Shown: positions 27,510 to 39,494, counted from the stretch's first letter. The stretch: DNA of 64,000 nucleotides from Hyphomicrobiales bacterium (GCA_026400535.1 JAPLOU010000022.1:32917-96916), one strand, 5' to 3'. A program made the numbers and translations. The notes: a model not told the origin generated them from the letters alone.

Positions 27510-29131
27510 ACCTCGCCCGGCTGGCCGAGGCCGTGATGCTGAGCTGGGGCTGGCGGCGCCGGCTGATGGCCGTGGCGGGAGGCGCGGTCGGCGCTCTGAC
27601 GCTGGCGCCCTTCGGGCTTTGGCCGTTGCTCGTCCTTCAGTTCTCGGTGGCCGTGTGGCTGCTCGATGGCGTTGCCGCGCCGTCTCACTGGCGTCGCGCC
27701 GTGCAGGCCTTCACCGATGGCTGGTTCTGGGGTTTTGGCTACTTTGTCGCCGGCCTGTGGTGGCTTGGCGCCGCATTTCTCGTCGAGGCTGACAAGTTCG
27801 CCTGGGCCATTCCCCTTGGTGTTCTCGGCTTGCCGGCGGTGCTGGCCGTCTTTCCCGCCGTAGGATTTGTGGTGGCGCAGCTTGTCTGGCGACCGGGCGC
27901 CTCGCGGCTGCTCGCGCTCGGCGGCGCGCTGTCCGCGCTGGAGTTCGCCCGCGGCAACCTCTTCACCGGCTTTCCCTGGAACAGCTACGGGCAGGCACTG
28001 GCGGAGAACCCCTGGCTCGCGCAGTCGGCTTCCGTGTTCGGCCTGTATGGCCTGACGCTCGCTGCGGTCATGCTCGGCGCGCTCCCTGCCATCGTGATAA
28101 CGCTGAAAGCACCGAAAACAGGATGGGTCCTCAGTGTGACGGGAGCCTTCGGCCTTGCCGTCCTGCTCGCCTTCGGCTGGTGGCGGATTCCGTCGGCGCC
28201 AAGTCCGCTGGTCGCGGGCGTCAAGCTCCGGATCATGCAGCCCAATCTGCCCCAGGATGACAAGTTCCGGCCGGAGAAGGCGCGCGAGATCCTCGACCGC
28301 TATCTGACACTGTCCGACAAGGCGACGTCGCCCCGAACGCTCGGCCTCCAGGATGTGACGCATCTGATCTGGCCCGAATCAGCCTTTCCGTTTCTGCTCG
28401 GGCGGACGCCGCAGGTCCTGTCGCGCATCACCGGTACGTTGCCGCCGGGCGTGACCCTGATCACGGGAGCTGCGCGCGCAGGCGTGGCGCTGCCCGGCGA
28501 GGAGAGCCCGCCGATCTTCAATGCGATCCAGGTCATCACCCGCGAGGGCGGCATCGTCGCCTCCTACGACAAGCATCACCTGGTGCCCTTCGGAGAATAT
28601 CTGCCCTCGGCCTTCGCTACCGTGCTGCAATCCCTCGGCTTGACGGCCTTCGTGGCCATCCCGGGCGGCTTCTCGGCATCACCGGCCCGCGCTGCGTTGG
28701 CTGTGCCGGGTCTTCCGCCGGTTGCCGCGAGCATCTGCTATGAGGCGATCTTTCCTGCGGAGGTTCTCCCGCATCTCGCCGGGCGCGAGGGACGGCGGCC
28801 CCAGCTTCTGCTGAACGTGACCAATGACGCCTGGTTTGGCCAGACGCCTGGTCCCCATCAGCACGCGAGCCAGGCGAGGCTCCGCGCCATTGAGGAGGGC
28901 ATGCCGATGATCCGTGCGGCCAACAATGGCGTCTCGAGCGTCATCGACGCCTATGGCCGCAGCATCGGCAGCCTGCCGCTCGGCAGCGATGGCGTGCTTG
29001 ACACTGGACTCCCTCGTGCGATCGGCCTTACAACCTTTTCGCGAGTTGGAAACCTGTTTGCCATGGCCCTCGTGCTGACGTGCCTCGCCCTGGCCGGTTT
29101 CCTGCGGATACGGCGCATGAGGACAGGTTGA
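27506..29131 (+). CDS. lnt: Apolipoprotein N-acyltransferase
   Basis: Inner-membrane enzyme that adds the third acyl chain to the N-terminal cysteine of lipoproteins. It has 541 residues. The first 200 or so residues hold six or so hydrophobic helices. The nitrilase-like periplasmic domain has IWPESAFPF (Glu), KHHLVPFGEYLP (Lys), and ICYEAIFP with the catalytic Cys. A final membrane segment (LFAMALVLTCLALAGFL) closes it. It overlaps the CorC gene; lipoprotein substrates here include LptE. Confidence 0.95.
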   Translation: MNLARLAEAVMLSWGWRRRLMAVAGGAVGALTLAPFGLWPLLVLQFSVAVWLLDGVAAPSHWRRAVQAFTDGWFWGFGYFVAGLWWLGAAFLVEADKFAWAIPLGVLGLPAVLAVFPAVGFVVAQLVWRPGASRLLALGGALSALEFARGNLFTGFPWNSYGQALAENPWLAQSASVFGLYGLTLAAVMLGALPAIVITLKAPKTGWVLSVTGAFGLAVLLAFGWWRIPSAPSPLVAGVKLRIMQPNLPQDDKFRPEKAREILDRYLTLSDKATSPRTLGLQDVTHLIWPESAFPFLLGRTPQVLSRITGTLPPGVTLITGAARAGVALPGEESPPIFNAIQVITREGGIVASYDKHHLVPFGEYLPSAFATVLQSLGLTAFVAIPGGFSASPARAALAVPGLPPVAASICYEAIFPAEVLPHLAGREGRRPQLLLNVTNDAWFGQTPGPHQHASQARLRAIEEGMPMIRAANNGVSSVIDAYGRSIGSLPLGSDGVLDTGLPRAIGLTTFSRVGNLFAMALVLTCLALAGFLRIRRMRTG

Positions 29132-29190
29132 TCACGTTTGGTGCCAGCAAGAAGGGCTGGGAGCCGTAGCAGCTTGAGGTTTGCGCCGCG

Positions 29191-29616
29191 ATGTCCGTGA
29201 TACCCAAGAAACTTCCCAATCCGATCGACAGGCATGTGGGCGCGCGCGTCCGGATGCGCCGGTTGCTTGTCAGCATGAGCCAGGAGCGACTGGGCGAGGC
29301 GCTGGGCATCACCTTCCAGCAAATCCAGAAATATGAGAAGGGTGCCAACCGGATCGGTGCCAGCCGCCTGCAACAGATCGCCAAGATCCTTGGCGTGCCG
29401 GTCGCGTTCTTTTTTGATGGCGCCCCGTCCGGCGATGTCGGGATGGCCGCTGGCTTCGGGCAAGTGCCGCAGCAGAACCTGCTGTCGGATTTCATGTCGA
29501 CATCGGAAGGCGTCCAGCTAACCCGGGCTTTCGTCCGCATCCCCGATGCCCAGGTGCGTCGCCGGCTGATCGATCTGGCCGAGGCGCTCGCCGCCAGTCC
29601 ACCGCCAAACACCTGA
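29191..29616 (+). CDS. XRE-family helix-turn-helix regulator
   Basis: Putative DNA-binding regulator of 141 residues. The helix-turn-helix is [29 protein letters not shown], close to the well-spread alphaproteobacterial regulators exemplified by Sinorhizobium PhrR. The C-terminal region has [18 protein letters not shown] and [12 protein letters not shown], probably for self-association. It lies between lnt and metK, a conserved position in Rhizobiales. Targets are unknown. Confidence 0.9.
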   Translation: MSVIPKKLPNPIDRHVGARVRMRRLLVSMSQERLGEALGITFQQIQKYEKGANRIGASRLQQIAKILGVPVAFFFDGAPSGDVGMAAGFGQVPQQNLLSDFMSTSEGVQLTRAFVRIPDAQVRRRLIDLAEALAASPPPNT

Positions 29617-29773
29617 ACTGTTCTTTGAATCGAACGAACGTCCGGTGCATCGGTCAATCGGCTTGACGCACAAGGCCGGGAATGGCAAAAGCGCGCGCCG
29701 CGCTGATGTCACCGAGAGGACGTGGCCGCTGAGAATACCTGCCCTTTTCACCAACAGCCCTGAGGATGTTCCC

Positions 29774-30978
<1,205 letters not shown>

Positions 30979-30979
<1 letters not shown>

Positions 30980-31701
30980 TGCCAGAAACGCCTGCCCGAT
31001 CCGGAACCGCCCGCCCGCCCACCGGTGCGGGCGGTTCCTTTTTTGGCCGCCGCAAAGCGAAGAAGCTGCGTGGCGGGCAATCGGACCTGTTCGAGACCCT
31101 CCTTCCGCGTCTCATCCTTCCTGACAGCCTGCCGGACGATCTTGGAGCGCTCTTCGCCAGCCCACCGCGCGAGGTGAGGTTGGAAATTGGCTTTGGCGGC
31201 GGCGAACACCTCCTTGCCGCGGCCCGCGCAGAGCCGGATGTCGGGTTCATCGGTTGCGAGCCGTTCATCAACGGCATGGCCAAGATGCTGGCCGCAATCC
31301 AGCGCGAGGGGCTGGACAATCTGAGGCTCTGGCCCGATGACGCCGCGCCGCTGCTGCGGCGCCTGCCGGCGGCCAGCCTCTCGCGCGTTGACCTGTTCTA
31401 TCCCGATCCCTGGCCCAAACGACGGCAGCGCAAGCGGCGCTTTGTTTCGCCCGAGACACTCGCACTGATCAGCCGGGTCCTGCGTGCGGGCAGTTCCTTC
31501 CGCTTCGCATCGGACATTGACGATTACGTCGGCTGGACCCTGCGCCGGATCGCGGCCGAGGAGAGTCTCATCTGGGCGCCGGTCTCGGCGAAGGAGTGGA
31601 CCGAGCCCTTCGAGGGCTGGGTCCGGACGCGCTACGAGGCGAAGGCGATCGCCGCCGGGCGTGTGCCGTCCTATCTCGCCGTGCGTCGTGCCGGGCTCTG
31701 A
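30979..31701 (+). CDS. trmB: tRNA (guanine46-N7)-methyltransferase TrmB
   Basis: Methylates G46 in the variable loop of tRNAs. The ATG at 30979 overlaps the metK stop. It has 240 residues. LEIGFGGGEHLLA is the SAM loop, IGCEPFINGMA the next motif, and DLFYPDPWPKRRQRKRR the family catalytic segment. The N-terminal arginine-rich segment is probably disordered. It converges on the DUF2336 gene, 15 bases between stops. Confidence 0.95.
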
Positions 31702-31716
31702 GTGCCGGGAATACGC

Positions 31717-32763
31717 TCAAGCGCGTGTTGCGGCGTCCGCCTTGTCCTTTGTCCGCATGAACTGCAGCACCCGTTGCGCGGTCGGCACTGCGAGGTTGGC
31801 GAAGTTCTCCTTCGCCTTGTCGATGAGGTGCGGCATCTGGTCGGAACTTGGCCGCAGGCCGATCAGGTGGCGAACCGTCGTCCAGCTCCAGCCCATGGCC
31901 TTTCCGATCAAGAGGCAAGCATCCGGGTCGTCACCGACAATCGCCTGCTCGGCGGCCTGTGGCGAGATCCCGACAAGTTTCGCCAGACTGGCGATGGCAT
32001 TGTCCGTTTCGCCGGCAGCCGCGACGGCGGCGAGATTCTCCTCGGTCTGGCCATCGGCAGCAACGCCCGCGCGCTCTGCCTTCGCGGCGGTCGGCTCCGG
32101 GGCTGGCTTGGCCCAGCCGGAGCCGGTCTTGCCCTGCTCCCCCTGCGCGCGGCGGCGCGCGGTTTCACGTGTGGCCTTGGCCAGACTGTCCATGAGCGGC
32201 GGCGGAATATCGGCCCGCCCGTCCAGCGCGCTCTGCAAATTCTCGTCGGTGAAGGCGCGCGTGACCAACAGGCCCAACCCCCGCGCCGAAAACCGTGCCG
32301 ACCCGTTCTGCGCGAGCGCGTGCGACACCGTCGTGTCACCCTTGATCACCAGATAGTCGGTGATCGATTCGCCGAGGTTAGGCCGAACGCTCATGACCAG
32401 CATATGGTCCCTGCCCTTGGTGGAGGCGACGGCGATCAGATCCTGGTCGGTCAGGAGGCGGGAACGGGTCAGGACAGGCTTGGCCACAGCGATCTCATCG
32501 AGCGCAAGCTGACGGACGACCCCGCGCGGGGCAGTCGCGACATCCGCGAGCCGCTCGGACAGGTCACAGCGCGCCTGGGTTCCGATCCCGGAGGCCAGAC
32601 GTCCGATGACCACGTCGAACACGCCGACCTGATCAGAGCTGTAGGCTTCGGCCCTGTTGATGAACATGTCGGTGATCGTGGTCACGGTTCTGACGCGCTG
32701 CTCTTCCGAATGGGAGGCCATGGCGCTGTCAAGTTCGGCAAGGACGGTTGCGACGTCAGTCAT
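31717..32763 (-). CDS. DUF2336 domain-containing protein
   Basis: Conserved alphaproteobacterial protein of unknown function, 348 residues. The DUF2336 region covers most of the first 230 residues ([64 protein letters not shown]) and looks all-helical, like HEAT-type repeats. The C-terminal part is alanine-rich with charged linkers and ends in [17 protein letters not shown]. No enzyme motif or signal peptide is evident. It is divergent from the rimP-nusA operon. Confidence 0.8.
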   Translation of the reverse strand: MTDVATVLAELDSAMASHSEEQRVRTVTTITDMFINRAEAYSSDQVGVFDVVIGRLASGIGTQARCDLSERLADVATAPRGVVRQLALDEIAVAKPVLTRSRLLTDQDLIAVASTKGRDHMLVMSVRPNLGESITDYLVIKGDTTVSHALAQNGSARFSARGLGLLVTRAFTDENLQSALDGRADIPPPLMDSLAKATRETARRRAQGEQGKTGSGWAKPAPEPTAAKAERAGVAADGQTEENLAAVAAAGETDNAIASLAKLVGISPQAAEQAIVGDDPDACLLIGKAMGWSWTTVRHLIGLRPSSDQMPHLIDKAKENFANLAVPTAQRVLQFMRTKDKADAATRA

Positions 32764-33025
32764 TCGGCAAGAATCCCATGATCAACCTGATCCTACGCGG
32801 CAAAACCTCTCCAGCCGGTTACCATGGCAGGCGAAAAACGGCGCCATTGGCGATTATCTTGTGTCGATGACACCTGCTTGCTTGAATTGGCCCGCGATCT
32901 GGACTATCTGGAGCTCAAAGCTCTGGTTAAAGCTGCAAAGCTCAATCAAGAGCGGGCTGCAAGGCCCGCTCTTTTTTGTTGCCGCAAGGTCCGAGGCCGG
33001 AGCGCCTTGCCAGCAACAGGACGTC
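32764..33025 (+). promoter_or_regulatory. Leader region of the rimP-nusA-infB operon
   Basis: 262 bases between the divergent DUF2336 and rimP starts, containing a strong terminator hairpin (32948-32977) 49 bases before rimP. Three copies of AAAGCT lie at 32917, 32929 and 32937. A weak promoter-like pair TTGAAT-N17-TATCTG is at 32882-32910. A terminator ahead of the first gene suggests either a short separate RNA or transcription attenuation of the operon. Confidence 0.5.
32948..32977 (+). terminator. Rho-independent terminator ahead of rimP
   Basis: A perfect 10-bp stem (AAGAGCGGGC pairing with GCCCGCTCTT), a 6-base loop, and a run of six T residues. It reads toward rimP and is the clearest intrinsic terminator in the window. 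Confidence 0.85.
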
Positions 33026-33718
33026 ATGACAGTGCCAGCGATGGTCGATCACGAAGCGCGGATCATCCGGGAGAGTGGCGTTGCCGCGCGTGTGGCGGCC
33101 GTGGTCGAACCCGTGATCGAACAGCTTGGCTATCGGCTCGTGCGCGTGCGGGTCACCGGTCAGAATGGCTGCACCGTGCAGATCATGGCCGAACGGCCGG
33201 ACGGCTCGATGGGCGTCGATGACTGCGAACTGGTCAGCAAGGCCGTGTCGCCGGCGCTGGACGTCGAGGAGCCGATCAGTACGGCCTACAATCTGGAACT
33301 GTCCTCGCCCGGGATCGACCGGCCACTCGTCCGTGCCGGCGATTTCCTGCGCTGGGCCGGGCATGACGCCAGGATCGAGATGGCGGTCCCGCTGGGCGGG
33401 CGCAAGCGCTTCCGCGGGCTGCTGCGCGGGGTCGAGCACGGCGCCGCAGTCGTGGAGCTTCCCGATGCGGCCGAAGGAGTGGACCCGCTTGCGAAAGTTC
33501 CGATCGCCGACATGTCCGAGGCGCGCCTTGTTCTGACCGAGGCGTTGATCGCCGAATCCTTGCGGCGCGGCAAGCAGGGGCTTGAGCCTGCCATGCCCGA
33601 GCCGGATGCGGTCGAGCGCAGCCGCGACCGTCCCGATTACTCGCCCAAGCCCAAACCAGTCGCCAAACCCGCGCGCGGCCGCAAGGTTGCCCAAACCGTC
33701 CGTCCCGAGGAGAACTGA
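33026..33718 (+). CDS. rimP: Ribosome maturation factor RimP
   Basis: Cytoplasmic factor for 30S subunit maturation. The ATG at 33026 has AGGA upstream; another ATG at 33041 is possible. It has 230 residues, long for the family because of a charged C-terminal tail rich in Pro, Lys and Arg (residues about 185-230). Core motifs are [18 protein letters not shown] and [13 protein letters not shown]. It heads the nusA operon, 3 bases before nusA, as in most bacteria. Confidence 0.94.
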   Translation: MTVPAMVDHEARIIRESGVAARVAAVVEPVIEQLGYRLVRVRVTGQNGCTVQIMAERPDGSMGVDDCELVSKAVSPALDVEEPISTAYNLELSSPGIDRPLVRAGDFLRWAGHDARIEMAVPLGGRKRFRGLLRGVEHGAAVVELPDAAEGVDPLAKVPIADMSEARLVLTEALIAESLRRGKQGLEPAMPEPDAVERSRDRPDYSPKPKPVAKPARGRKVAQTVRPEEN

Positions 33719-33721
33719 GCC

Positions 33722-35302
33722 ATGGTCGTCAGCGCCAACCGACTTGAGTTGCTGCAGATCGCTGATGCGGTCGCCCGTGAGAAATCCATCGACCGTCAGA
33801 TTGTCGTCGGCGCCATGGAGGACGCGATCGCGAAGGCTGCCCGCTCGCGCTATGGAGCAGAGACGGATGTCCATGCGGAGATCCACCCCAAGACCGGCGA
33901 ACTGCGCCTGTCGCGCCACCTGCAGGTCGTCGAGGTCGTCGAGAACGACGCGGTCCAGATTTCGCTGGCCGAGGCGCGGCGGAAGAACCCCGCGGCAGAG
34001 GCCGGAGACGTGATCTCCGATCCGCTCCCCCCCTTCGATTTCGGGCGCATCGCGGCGCAGTCCGCCAAGCAGGTCATTGTCCAGAAGGTGCGCGAAGCAG
34101 AGCGCGACCATCAGTACGACGAGTACAAGGACCGGATCGGCGACATCATCAACGGCGTGGTGAAGCGGGTCGAGTATGGCAATGTCTTCGTCGACCTGGG
34201 GCGCGGCGAAGGGATCGTGCGTCGCGACGAACTGATTCCGCGCGAAACCTTCAAGGTCGGCGACCGGATCCGCGCCTATGTCTACGACGTGCGGCGTGAA
34301 CAGCGCGGCCCGCAGATCTTCCTGTCGCGCACCCATCCGCAGTTCATGGCGAAACTCTTCGGTCAGGAAGTGCCGGAAATCTATGACGGCATCGTCGAGG
34401 TCAAGGCTGTGGCCCGCGATCCGGGCTCGCGCGCCAAGATCGCCGTGATCAGCCGCGACTCCTCGATCGATCCGGTCGGGGCCTGCGTCGGCATGCGCGG
34501 CAGCCGCGTTCAGGCCGTGGTCGGCGAACTGCAGGGCGAGAAGGTCGACATCATCCCGTGGTCGCAGGACATTGCGACTTTCATCGTCAACGCGCTCCAG
34601 CCGGCCGAGGTCGCCAAGGTCGTGCTCGACGAAGAAGCCGACAAGATCGAGGTCGTGGTCCCCGATGAGCAGCTCTCGCTGGCCATCGGCCGTCGCGGCC
34701 AGAACGTCCGCCTGGCCTCGCAGCTGACCGGCTGGAATATCGACATCCTGACGGAGGCCGAGGAATCCGAACGCCGCCAGAAGGAATTCCTTGCCCGCAC
34801 CGAACTGTTCATGAACGCGATGAATGTCGACGAGGTCGTCGGCCAGCTTCTTGCCTCGGAAGGCTTCCGCAACATTGAGGAAGTGGCCTATGTCGATCTC
34901 TCGGAACTGGCCAACATTCAGGGTTTCGACGAGGATACGGCCAGCGAGATCCAGAACCGCGCCCTGAGCTATCTCGCCGAACAGGAAGCGACGTATGATG
35001 CCCGCCGTCAGGAACTCGGCGTTCTTGACGAACTGCGGTCCGTCAATGGAGTCACCACGGCCATGATGGTCGCGTTGGGCGAGAATGACGTGAAGTCGAT
35101 CGAGGATCTGGCTGGCTGCGCCACCGATGACCTCGTCGGCTACAGCGAGCGCAAGCAGGGAGAAACCACCCGCTATCCGGGCTACCTCGACAGCTTCGGC
35201 CTGTCGCGCGAGGACGCGGAGGCGATGATCATGCAGGCCCGCATTCTTGCCGGCTGGATCGAAGCGCCGCAGCAAGAGGCCCAAAGCGAGGCGGAAGCCT
35301 GA
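33722..35302 (+). CDS. nusA: Transcription termination/antitermination protein NusA
   Basis: Binds RNA polymerase and controls pausing, termination and antitermination. It has 526 residues. The N-terminal RNAP-binding domain is followed by an S1 domain ([18 protein letters not shown]), two KH domains ([36 protein letters not shown]), and C-terminal helix-hairpin-helix repeats that end in an acidic tail. The terminator upstream of rimP may be its own autoregulatory target, as NusA autoregulation is known in other bacteria. Confidence 0.97.
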   Translation: MVVSANRLELLQIADAVAREKSIDRQIVVGAMEDAIAKAARSRYGAETDVHAEIHPKTGELRLSRHLQVVEVVENDAVQISLAEARRKNPAAEAGDVISDPLPPFDFGRIAAQSAKQVIVQKVREAERDHQYDEYKDRIGDIINGVVKRVEYGNVFVDLGRGEGIVRRDELIPRETFKVGDRIRAYVYDVRREQRGPQIFLSRTHPQFMAKLFGQEVPEIYDGIVEVKAVARDPGSRAKIAVISRDSSIDPVGACVGMRGSRVQAVVGELQGEKVDIIPWSQDIATFIVNALQPAEVAKVVLDEEADKIEVVVPDEQLSLAIGRRGQNVRLASQLTGWNIDILTEAEESERRQKEFLARTELFMNAMNVDEVVGQLLASEGFRNIEEVAYVDLSELANIQGFDEDTASEIQNRALSYLAEQEATYDARRQELGVLDELRSVNGVTTAMMVALGENDVKSIEDLAGCATDDLVGYSERKQGETTRYPGYLDSFGLSREDAEAMIMQARILAGWIEAPQQEAQSEAEA

Positions 35303-35340
35303 GTCCGCTGGATCCGGACGGCGCGCCGCCGGAGGCCGCG

Positions 35341-36015
35341 ATGAACCGTGCCGCCGACAGCGAGCGCCGCTGCGTGGCGACGCGGCTGTCCCTGCCGGCC
35401 CGCGAGCTGATCCGCTTTGTGGTCTCCCCCGAGGGCAAGGTCACGCCGGATATCCGCCGCAAGCTGCCGGGCCGTGGGGTCTGGACAGCCAATTCCCGCG
35501 CGGCCGTCGAGCATGCCATCCGCACCAGGGCCTTTGCCCGTTCGCTGAAGGGCAAGGTCAACGTGCCGCCGGATCTTGCGGACGTCCTCGACCGGCTGCT
35601 GCTCCGCGACGCGCTGCAATCGCTGTCGATCGCCAACAAGGCGGGCCTTTTGATGACCGGGTTCGGCAAGGTCGAGGCCGCCCTGACCGGCGCGGCGCGG
35701 CCTGCGGTCTGGATCGAGGCCGCCGATGGTGCCGATGATGGCCGCCGGAAGCTCACCCAGGCCCTGACGCGGCGCCATGGCGAGCGCGCAGGCGAGGTTC
35801 CTGTCGCCGATTGTTTCACCAGCGATGATTTGGCATTGGCGTTGGGCCGCGACCTTGTGATACATGCTGCCCTCAAAGACGGCGCGGCGGCTGAGGCTTT
35901 TCTCGGTCGCTGGCGTCGACTCGTGCAATTTCGGACAAGCCCGCTGCCAGATGCAGCCCTGACCGCAAGCGCAAGCGAGCTCCAAGATGTAACCGCAGGA
36001 CCAACATCGGAATGA
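35341..36015 (+). CDS. YlxR-family RNA-binding protein (DUF448)
   Basis: Small predicted RNA-binding protein of the nusA-infB operon. It has 224 residues. The N-terminal YlxR domain has [20 protein letters not shown] and [13 protein letters not shown]. The second half ([20 protein letters not shown]) resembles the L7Ae-like fold commonly fused to YlxR in alphaproteobacteria. GGAGG lies 7 bases before the ATG. It overlaps infB by 4 bases (ATGA). Confidence 0.9.
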   Translation: MNRAADSERRCVATRLSLPARELIRFVVSPEGKVTPDIRRKLPGRGVWTANSRAAVEHAIRTRAFARSLKGKVNVPPDLADVLDRLLLRDALQSLSIANKAGLLMTGFGKVEAALTGAARPAVWIEAADGADDGRRKLTQALTRRHGERAGEVPVADCFTSDDLALALGRDLVIHAALKDGAAAEAFLGRWRRLVQFRTSPLPDAALTASASELQDVTAGPTSE

Positions 36016-38962
36016 CCGATCAAAAAACCCCCGGCGACAAGACCTTGACGGTGTCGCCGCCAAAGACCCTGACACTGAAGCGTCCGGTCGAGCACAACAC
36101 CGTGAAGCAGAGCTTCTCGCATGGCCGCTCGAAATCGGTCGTGGTCGAGGTAAAGCGCCGCATTTCCGGCCCAGGCGAGATGCCGCATCACCATCAACCG
36201 CCCGCCCCGCCCCCGCCCGTCGCGCCCACGACACCACCGGCGCCAGCTGCCGCGGCGCCGAAGCCCGCCGCCAGCATCGTCCTGCGGACATTGTCGCCCG
36301 ACGAGCAGGATGCCCGCACCCGCGCCCTCGCCGACTCGCGTGGACGCGAGTTCGAGGAACGCCGTCAGGCCGAAGAGGACGCGCGCGCCCGCTTGGCCCG
36401 TGAGGACCGCGAACGCGCCGAGCGCGAAGCGGCCGCCGCCCGCCAGCGCGATGAGGAAGAGCGCAAGCGCGCTGAGGATGATTTCCGCCGCCGCGGCCGC
36501 GAAGAGGCCGTCAGGCGTCTTGGCGAGGAGCCGCCGCCGGTGCGCCAGCCGGCCGTTGATGTTCGTCCGCTGCGCATGGACGGTCGTCCGCCCCGCATCG
36601 ATAGCCCCCGCGCCCCGCGCGACGATCGCCCGGTCCGCACCGAGGGCGAGCGGACTGCGATGCGGTCCGATGGTCCCCGTCCCGAAGGCGGTTTCCGTGG
36701 CCCGCGTCCAGAGGGCAGTGGTCCGCGTCCGGACGGTGGTTTCAGGCCGCGCCCGGATGGTCCCCGTCCCGAAGGCGGTTTCCGTGGCCCGCGTCCAGAG
36801 GGCAGTGGTCCGCGTCCGGACGGTGGTTTCAGGCCGCGCCCGGATGGTCCCCGTCCCGAAGGCGGTTTCCGTCGTCGGGCCCGCGCATGTTACGGACCAG
36901 CACGGGCGACGCCCCCATCGATCTCAGCGCGCCGCGGCGCGCCCCTCCCGGAGCCGGCCGCCCGCGCAGTGATGATGATGACCGCGCCGGCCTGCGCCGC
37001 GCCGGCGGCGCAGCGAAGCCTGGCAGCGCCGAGGTTCGCGTCCCCAAGGTTGGCGGCGACAAGAGCCGTGGCCGCCTGACCTTGACCAATGCGCTGGAAG
37101 CGGATGCCGAACGCATCCGTTCGGTTGCGGCCTTCCGCCGCCGCGTGCAGCGCATGAGTGGCAACCGCGGTTCGAATGAGCCGAAGGAAAAGCTCTCCCG
37201 TGAGGTCGTGGTTCCGGAAACCATCACCATTCAGGAACTCGCGAACCGCATGTCGGAGCGCGCGGTGGATGTGATCCGTTTCCTGATGAAGCAGGGCCAG
37301 ATGCTGAAGATCACGGACGTGGTCGACGCCGACACGGCGCAGCTCATTGCCGAGGACATGGGCCATACCGTCAGGCGCGTGGCCGAAGCGGACGTCGAGG
37401 AGGGCCTGTTCAATCTTCCCGATGATGACGGCGCCCTGAGCCCGCGTCCGGCTGTCGTCACGATCATGGGCCATGTCGACCACGGCAAGACATCGCTGCT
37501 TGATGCTGTGCGCCGCACCAATGTCGTCTCGGGCGAAGCGGGCGGCATCACCCAGCACATCGGCGCCTATCAGGTATCGACCCCGTCAGGTGCGCGTGTC
37601 ACCTTCATCGATACGCCTGGCCATGCCGCCTTCACGCAGATGCGTGCGCGCGGCGCCAAGGTCACCGACATCGTCGTTCTGGTCGTGGCCGCGAATGACT
37701 CGGTGATGCCCCAGACGATCGAGGCCATCAATCACGCCAAGGCGGCCAAGGTGCCGCTGATCGTGGCGATCAACAAGATCGACCTGCCCGATGCCCGGCC
37801 CGAGCGTGTCAAGACCGACCTTATCCAGCACGAGATTCAGGTCGAAAGCCTCGGTGGCGACGTTCTGGAGGTGGAGCTGTCGGCGAAGACGCGGCTCAAC
37901 ATCGACAAGCTGCTTGAGTCCATCGCCCTTCAGGCGGAACTGCTCAACCTGACGGCCAACCCTGATCGTCCGGCCGAAGGCACGGTGATCGAGGCCAAGC
38001 TTGACCGCGGCCGTGGTCCGGTGGCCACGGTTCTGGTCCAGCGCGGCACCCTGCGTCCCGGTGACATCGTTGTGGCCGGCTCCGAATGGGGCCGCGTCCG
38101 GGCCCTTCTGGGCGACACCGGCGCAACCCTCAAGGAAGCGCCGCCATCCATGCCGGTCGAGGTGCTCGGCTTCAACGGCACGCCCGAGGCCGGCGACCGC
38201 GTTGCGGTGGTCGAGTCCGAAGCCCGTGCCCGCGAGATCACCGATTACCGTGTCCGCCAGAAACGCGATATCGCGGCGGCACGCGGCACCTCGGGCGCTG
38301 GCCGCTCGCTGGTCGACATGATGCGCGATCTCAAGGTCAGTGCGGGCCGCAAGGAGTTCCCGCTGCTGGTCAAGGGCGATGTGCAGGGCTCGGTCGAAGC
38401 CATCGTCGGGGCTCTCGACAAGCTTGGCAACGACGAGGTTCGCTCGCGCGTCCTGTTATCCGGTGTCGGCGGCATCAACGAATCGGACGTCACGCTGGCG
38501 CAGGCGTCCGGCGCTGTGGTCATCGGCTTCAACGTGCGTGCCAACAAGGAAGCCCGCGAGGCGGCCGAACGGGCGGGTGTCGAAATCCGTTACTACAACA
38601 TCATCTACGACCTCGTCGACGATGTGAAAGCGGCCATGTCGGGGCTTCTGGCGCCGACGCGGCGTGAAACCATGCTCGGCACGGCAACCATGCTCGAAAT
38701 CTTCAACATCACCAAGGTCGGCAAGATCGCCGGCTGCCGTGTCGCCGAAGGCACCATCGAGCGCGGCCAGCATGTCCGCCTGATCCGCGACAATACGGTC
38801 ATCCACGAAGGCAAGCTCTCGACGCTCAAGCGCTTCAAGGATGATGTGAAGGAGGTTCAGGTTGGCCAGGAATGCGGCATGTCCTTCGAGAACTATCAGG
38901 ATATCCGCGCCGGCGACGTGGTCGAATGCTACCGCATCGAGGAGATCAAGCGCACACTGTGA
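36012..38962 (+). CDS. infB: Translation initiation factor IF-2, coding frame interrupted by an apparent frameshift
   Basis: GTPase that brings initiator tRNA to the 30S subunit. Two overlapping frames cover the gene. The first (36012-37079) carries the N-terminus with [20 protein letters not shown] and a charged linker. The second (open through 36887-38962) carries the conserved core: [35 protein letters not shown] and the C-terminal domains. The switch lies about 36870-36886 and needs one inserted base (or two deleted) to restore a single 983-residue chain. The linker contains an 87-bp tandem repeat just before. It may be a sequencing error, or only the shorter IF2 form from about 36887 is made. 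Confidence 0.9.
36669..36872 (+). repeat. 87-bp tandem repeat in the infB linker
   Basis: Two identical 87-bp units (36669-36755 and 36756-36842) followed by a 30-bp partial third unit. Each encodes 29 residues rich in Gly, Pro and Arg ([16 protein letters not shown] and onward). The infB reading frame breaks just after the partial unit. Confidence 0.97.
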
Positions 38963-38986
38963 CGTCTTGGCGGCGTCTCCCATCCG

Positions 38987-39008
38987 GGGCTGACATCGCT
39001 GTCAGCCC
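38987..39008 (+). terminator. Hairpin between infB and rbfA, terminator-like
   Basis: A perfect 9-bp stem (GGGCTGACA with TGTCAGCCC) and a TCGC loop, followed by only a short T stretch (CTTT). It lies 25 bases after the infB stop and 46 bases before rbfA. It may act as a partial terminator or as an RNA processing/stability element within the operon. Confidence 0.5.
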
Positions 39009-39053
39009 TGCTTTCCCGTTCCGTCCTTCCGGTCCGATCCCGGAGAGCGCTCC

Positions 39054-39494
39054 ATGGCAAAACCAGCATCAAGATCCCCCAAGGGCCCGTCCCAGCGCCA
39101 GCTCCGTGTTGGCGAACTGATCCGTCATGAACTCGCCGGCATGCTGTCGCGCGGCGAGATCCACGACGATGTGCTCGCAAGGCACGTCATCACGGTCACC
39201 CAGGTGCGCCTGTCGCCTGATCTGAAGCTCGCCACCTGCTATGTCATGCCGCTTGGCGGACAGGACGCGAAACCTGTGATCGCGGCTCTCGAGATCCACA
39301 AGCGTTTCCTGCGCGGCGAGATCGCCCATCGGGTCAACCTGAAGTACGCCCCCGAACTGCGCTTCCGCCGTGACGAAACCTTCGACGAGGCCCTGCGCAT
39401 CGACCGCCTGCTGTACTCGGAGAAGGTGCGGCAGGACCTGGTCAACCCGGGCGGCCGGCGCCGCGCCGATGATGATGGGGCGGACGAGGCATGA
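39054..39494 (+). CDS. rbfA: Ribosome-binding factor A
   Basis: Cold-shock-type 30S maturation factor. It has 146 residues. [17 protein letters not shown] is the family N-terminus, and [19 protein letters not shown] and [24 protein letters not shown] complete the KH-like domain. The C-terminal [11 protein letters not shown] tail is acidic. It overlaps truB by 4 bases (ATGA). Confidence 0.95.
   Translation: MAKPASRSPKGPSQRQLRVGELIRHELAGMLSRGEIHDDVLARHVITVTQVRLSPDLKLATCYVMPLGGQDAKPVIAALEIHKRFLRGEIAHRVNLKYAPELRFRRDETFDEALRIDRLLYSEKVRQDLVNPGGRRRADDDGADEA

Noticed and set aside
29617..29773. SAM or SAM/SAH riboswitch ahead of metK
   Set aside because: I could not match the conserved pairing or loop sequences of any known SAM riboswitch class by eye.
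32824..33222. Small protein gene in the rimP leader
   Set aside because: The frame runs through the terminator hairpin and far into rimP, and no ribosome-binding site is evident.
32942..35284. 780-residue leftward open frame opposite nusA
   Set aside because: It is antisense to nusA and rimP with no recognisable domain; long antisense frames are common at this GC content.
36860..36890. Programmed -1 frameshift site in infB
   Set aside because: No X-XXY-YYZ heptamer lies in the correct frame at the break, so a sequencing error or mutation is more likely.
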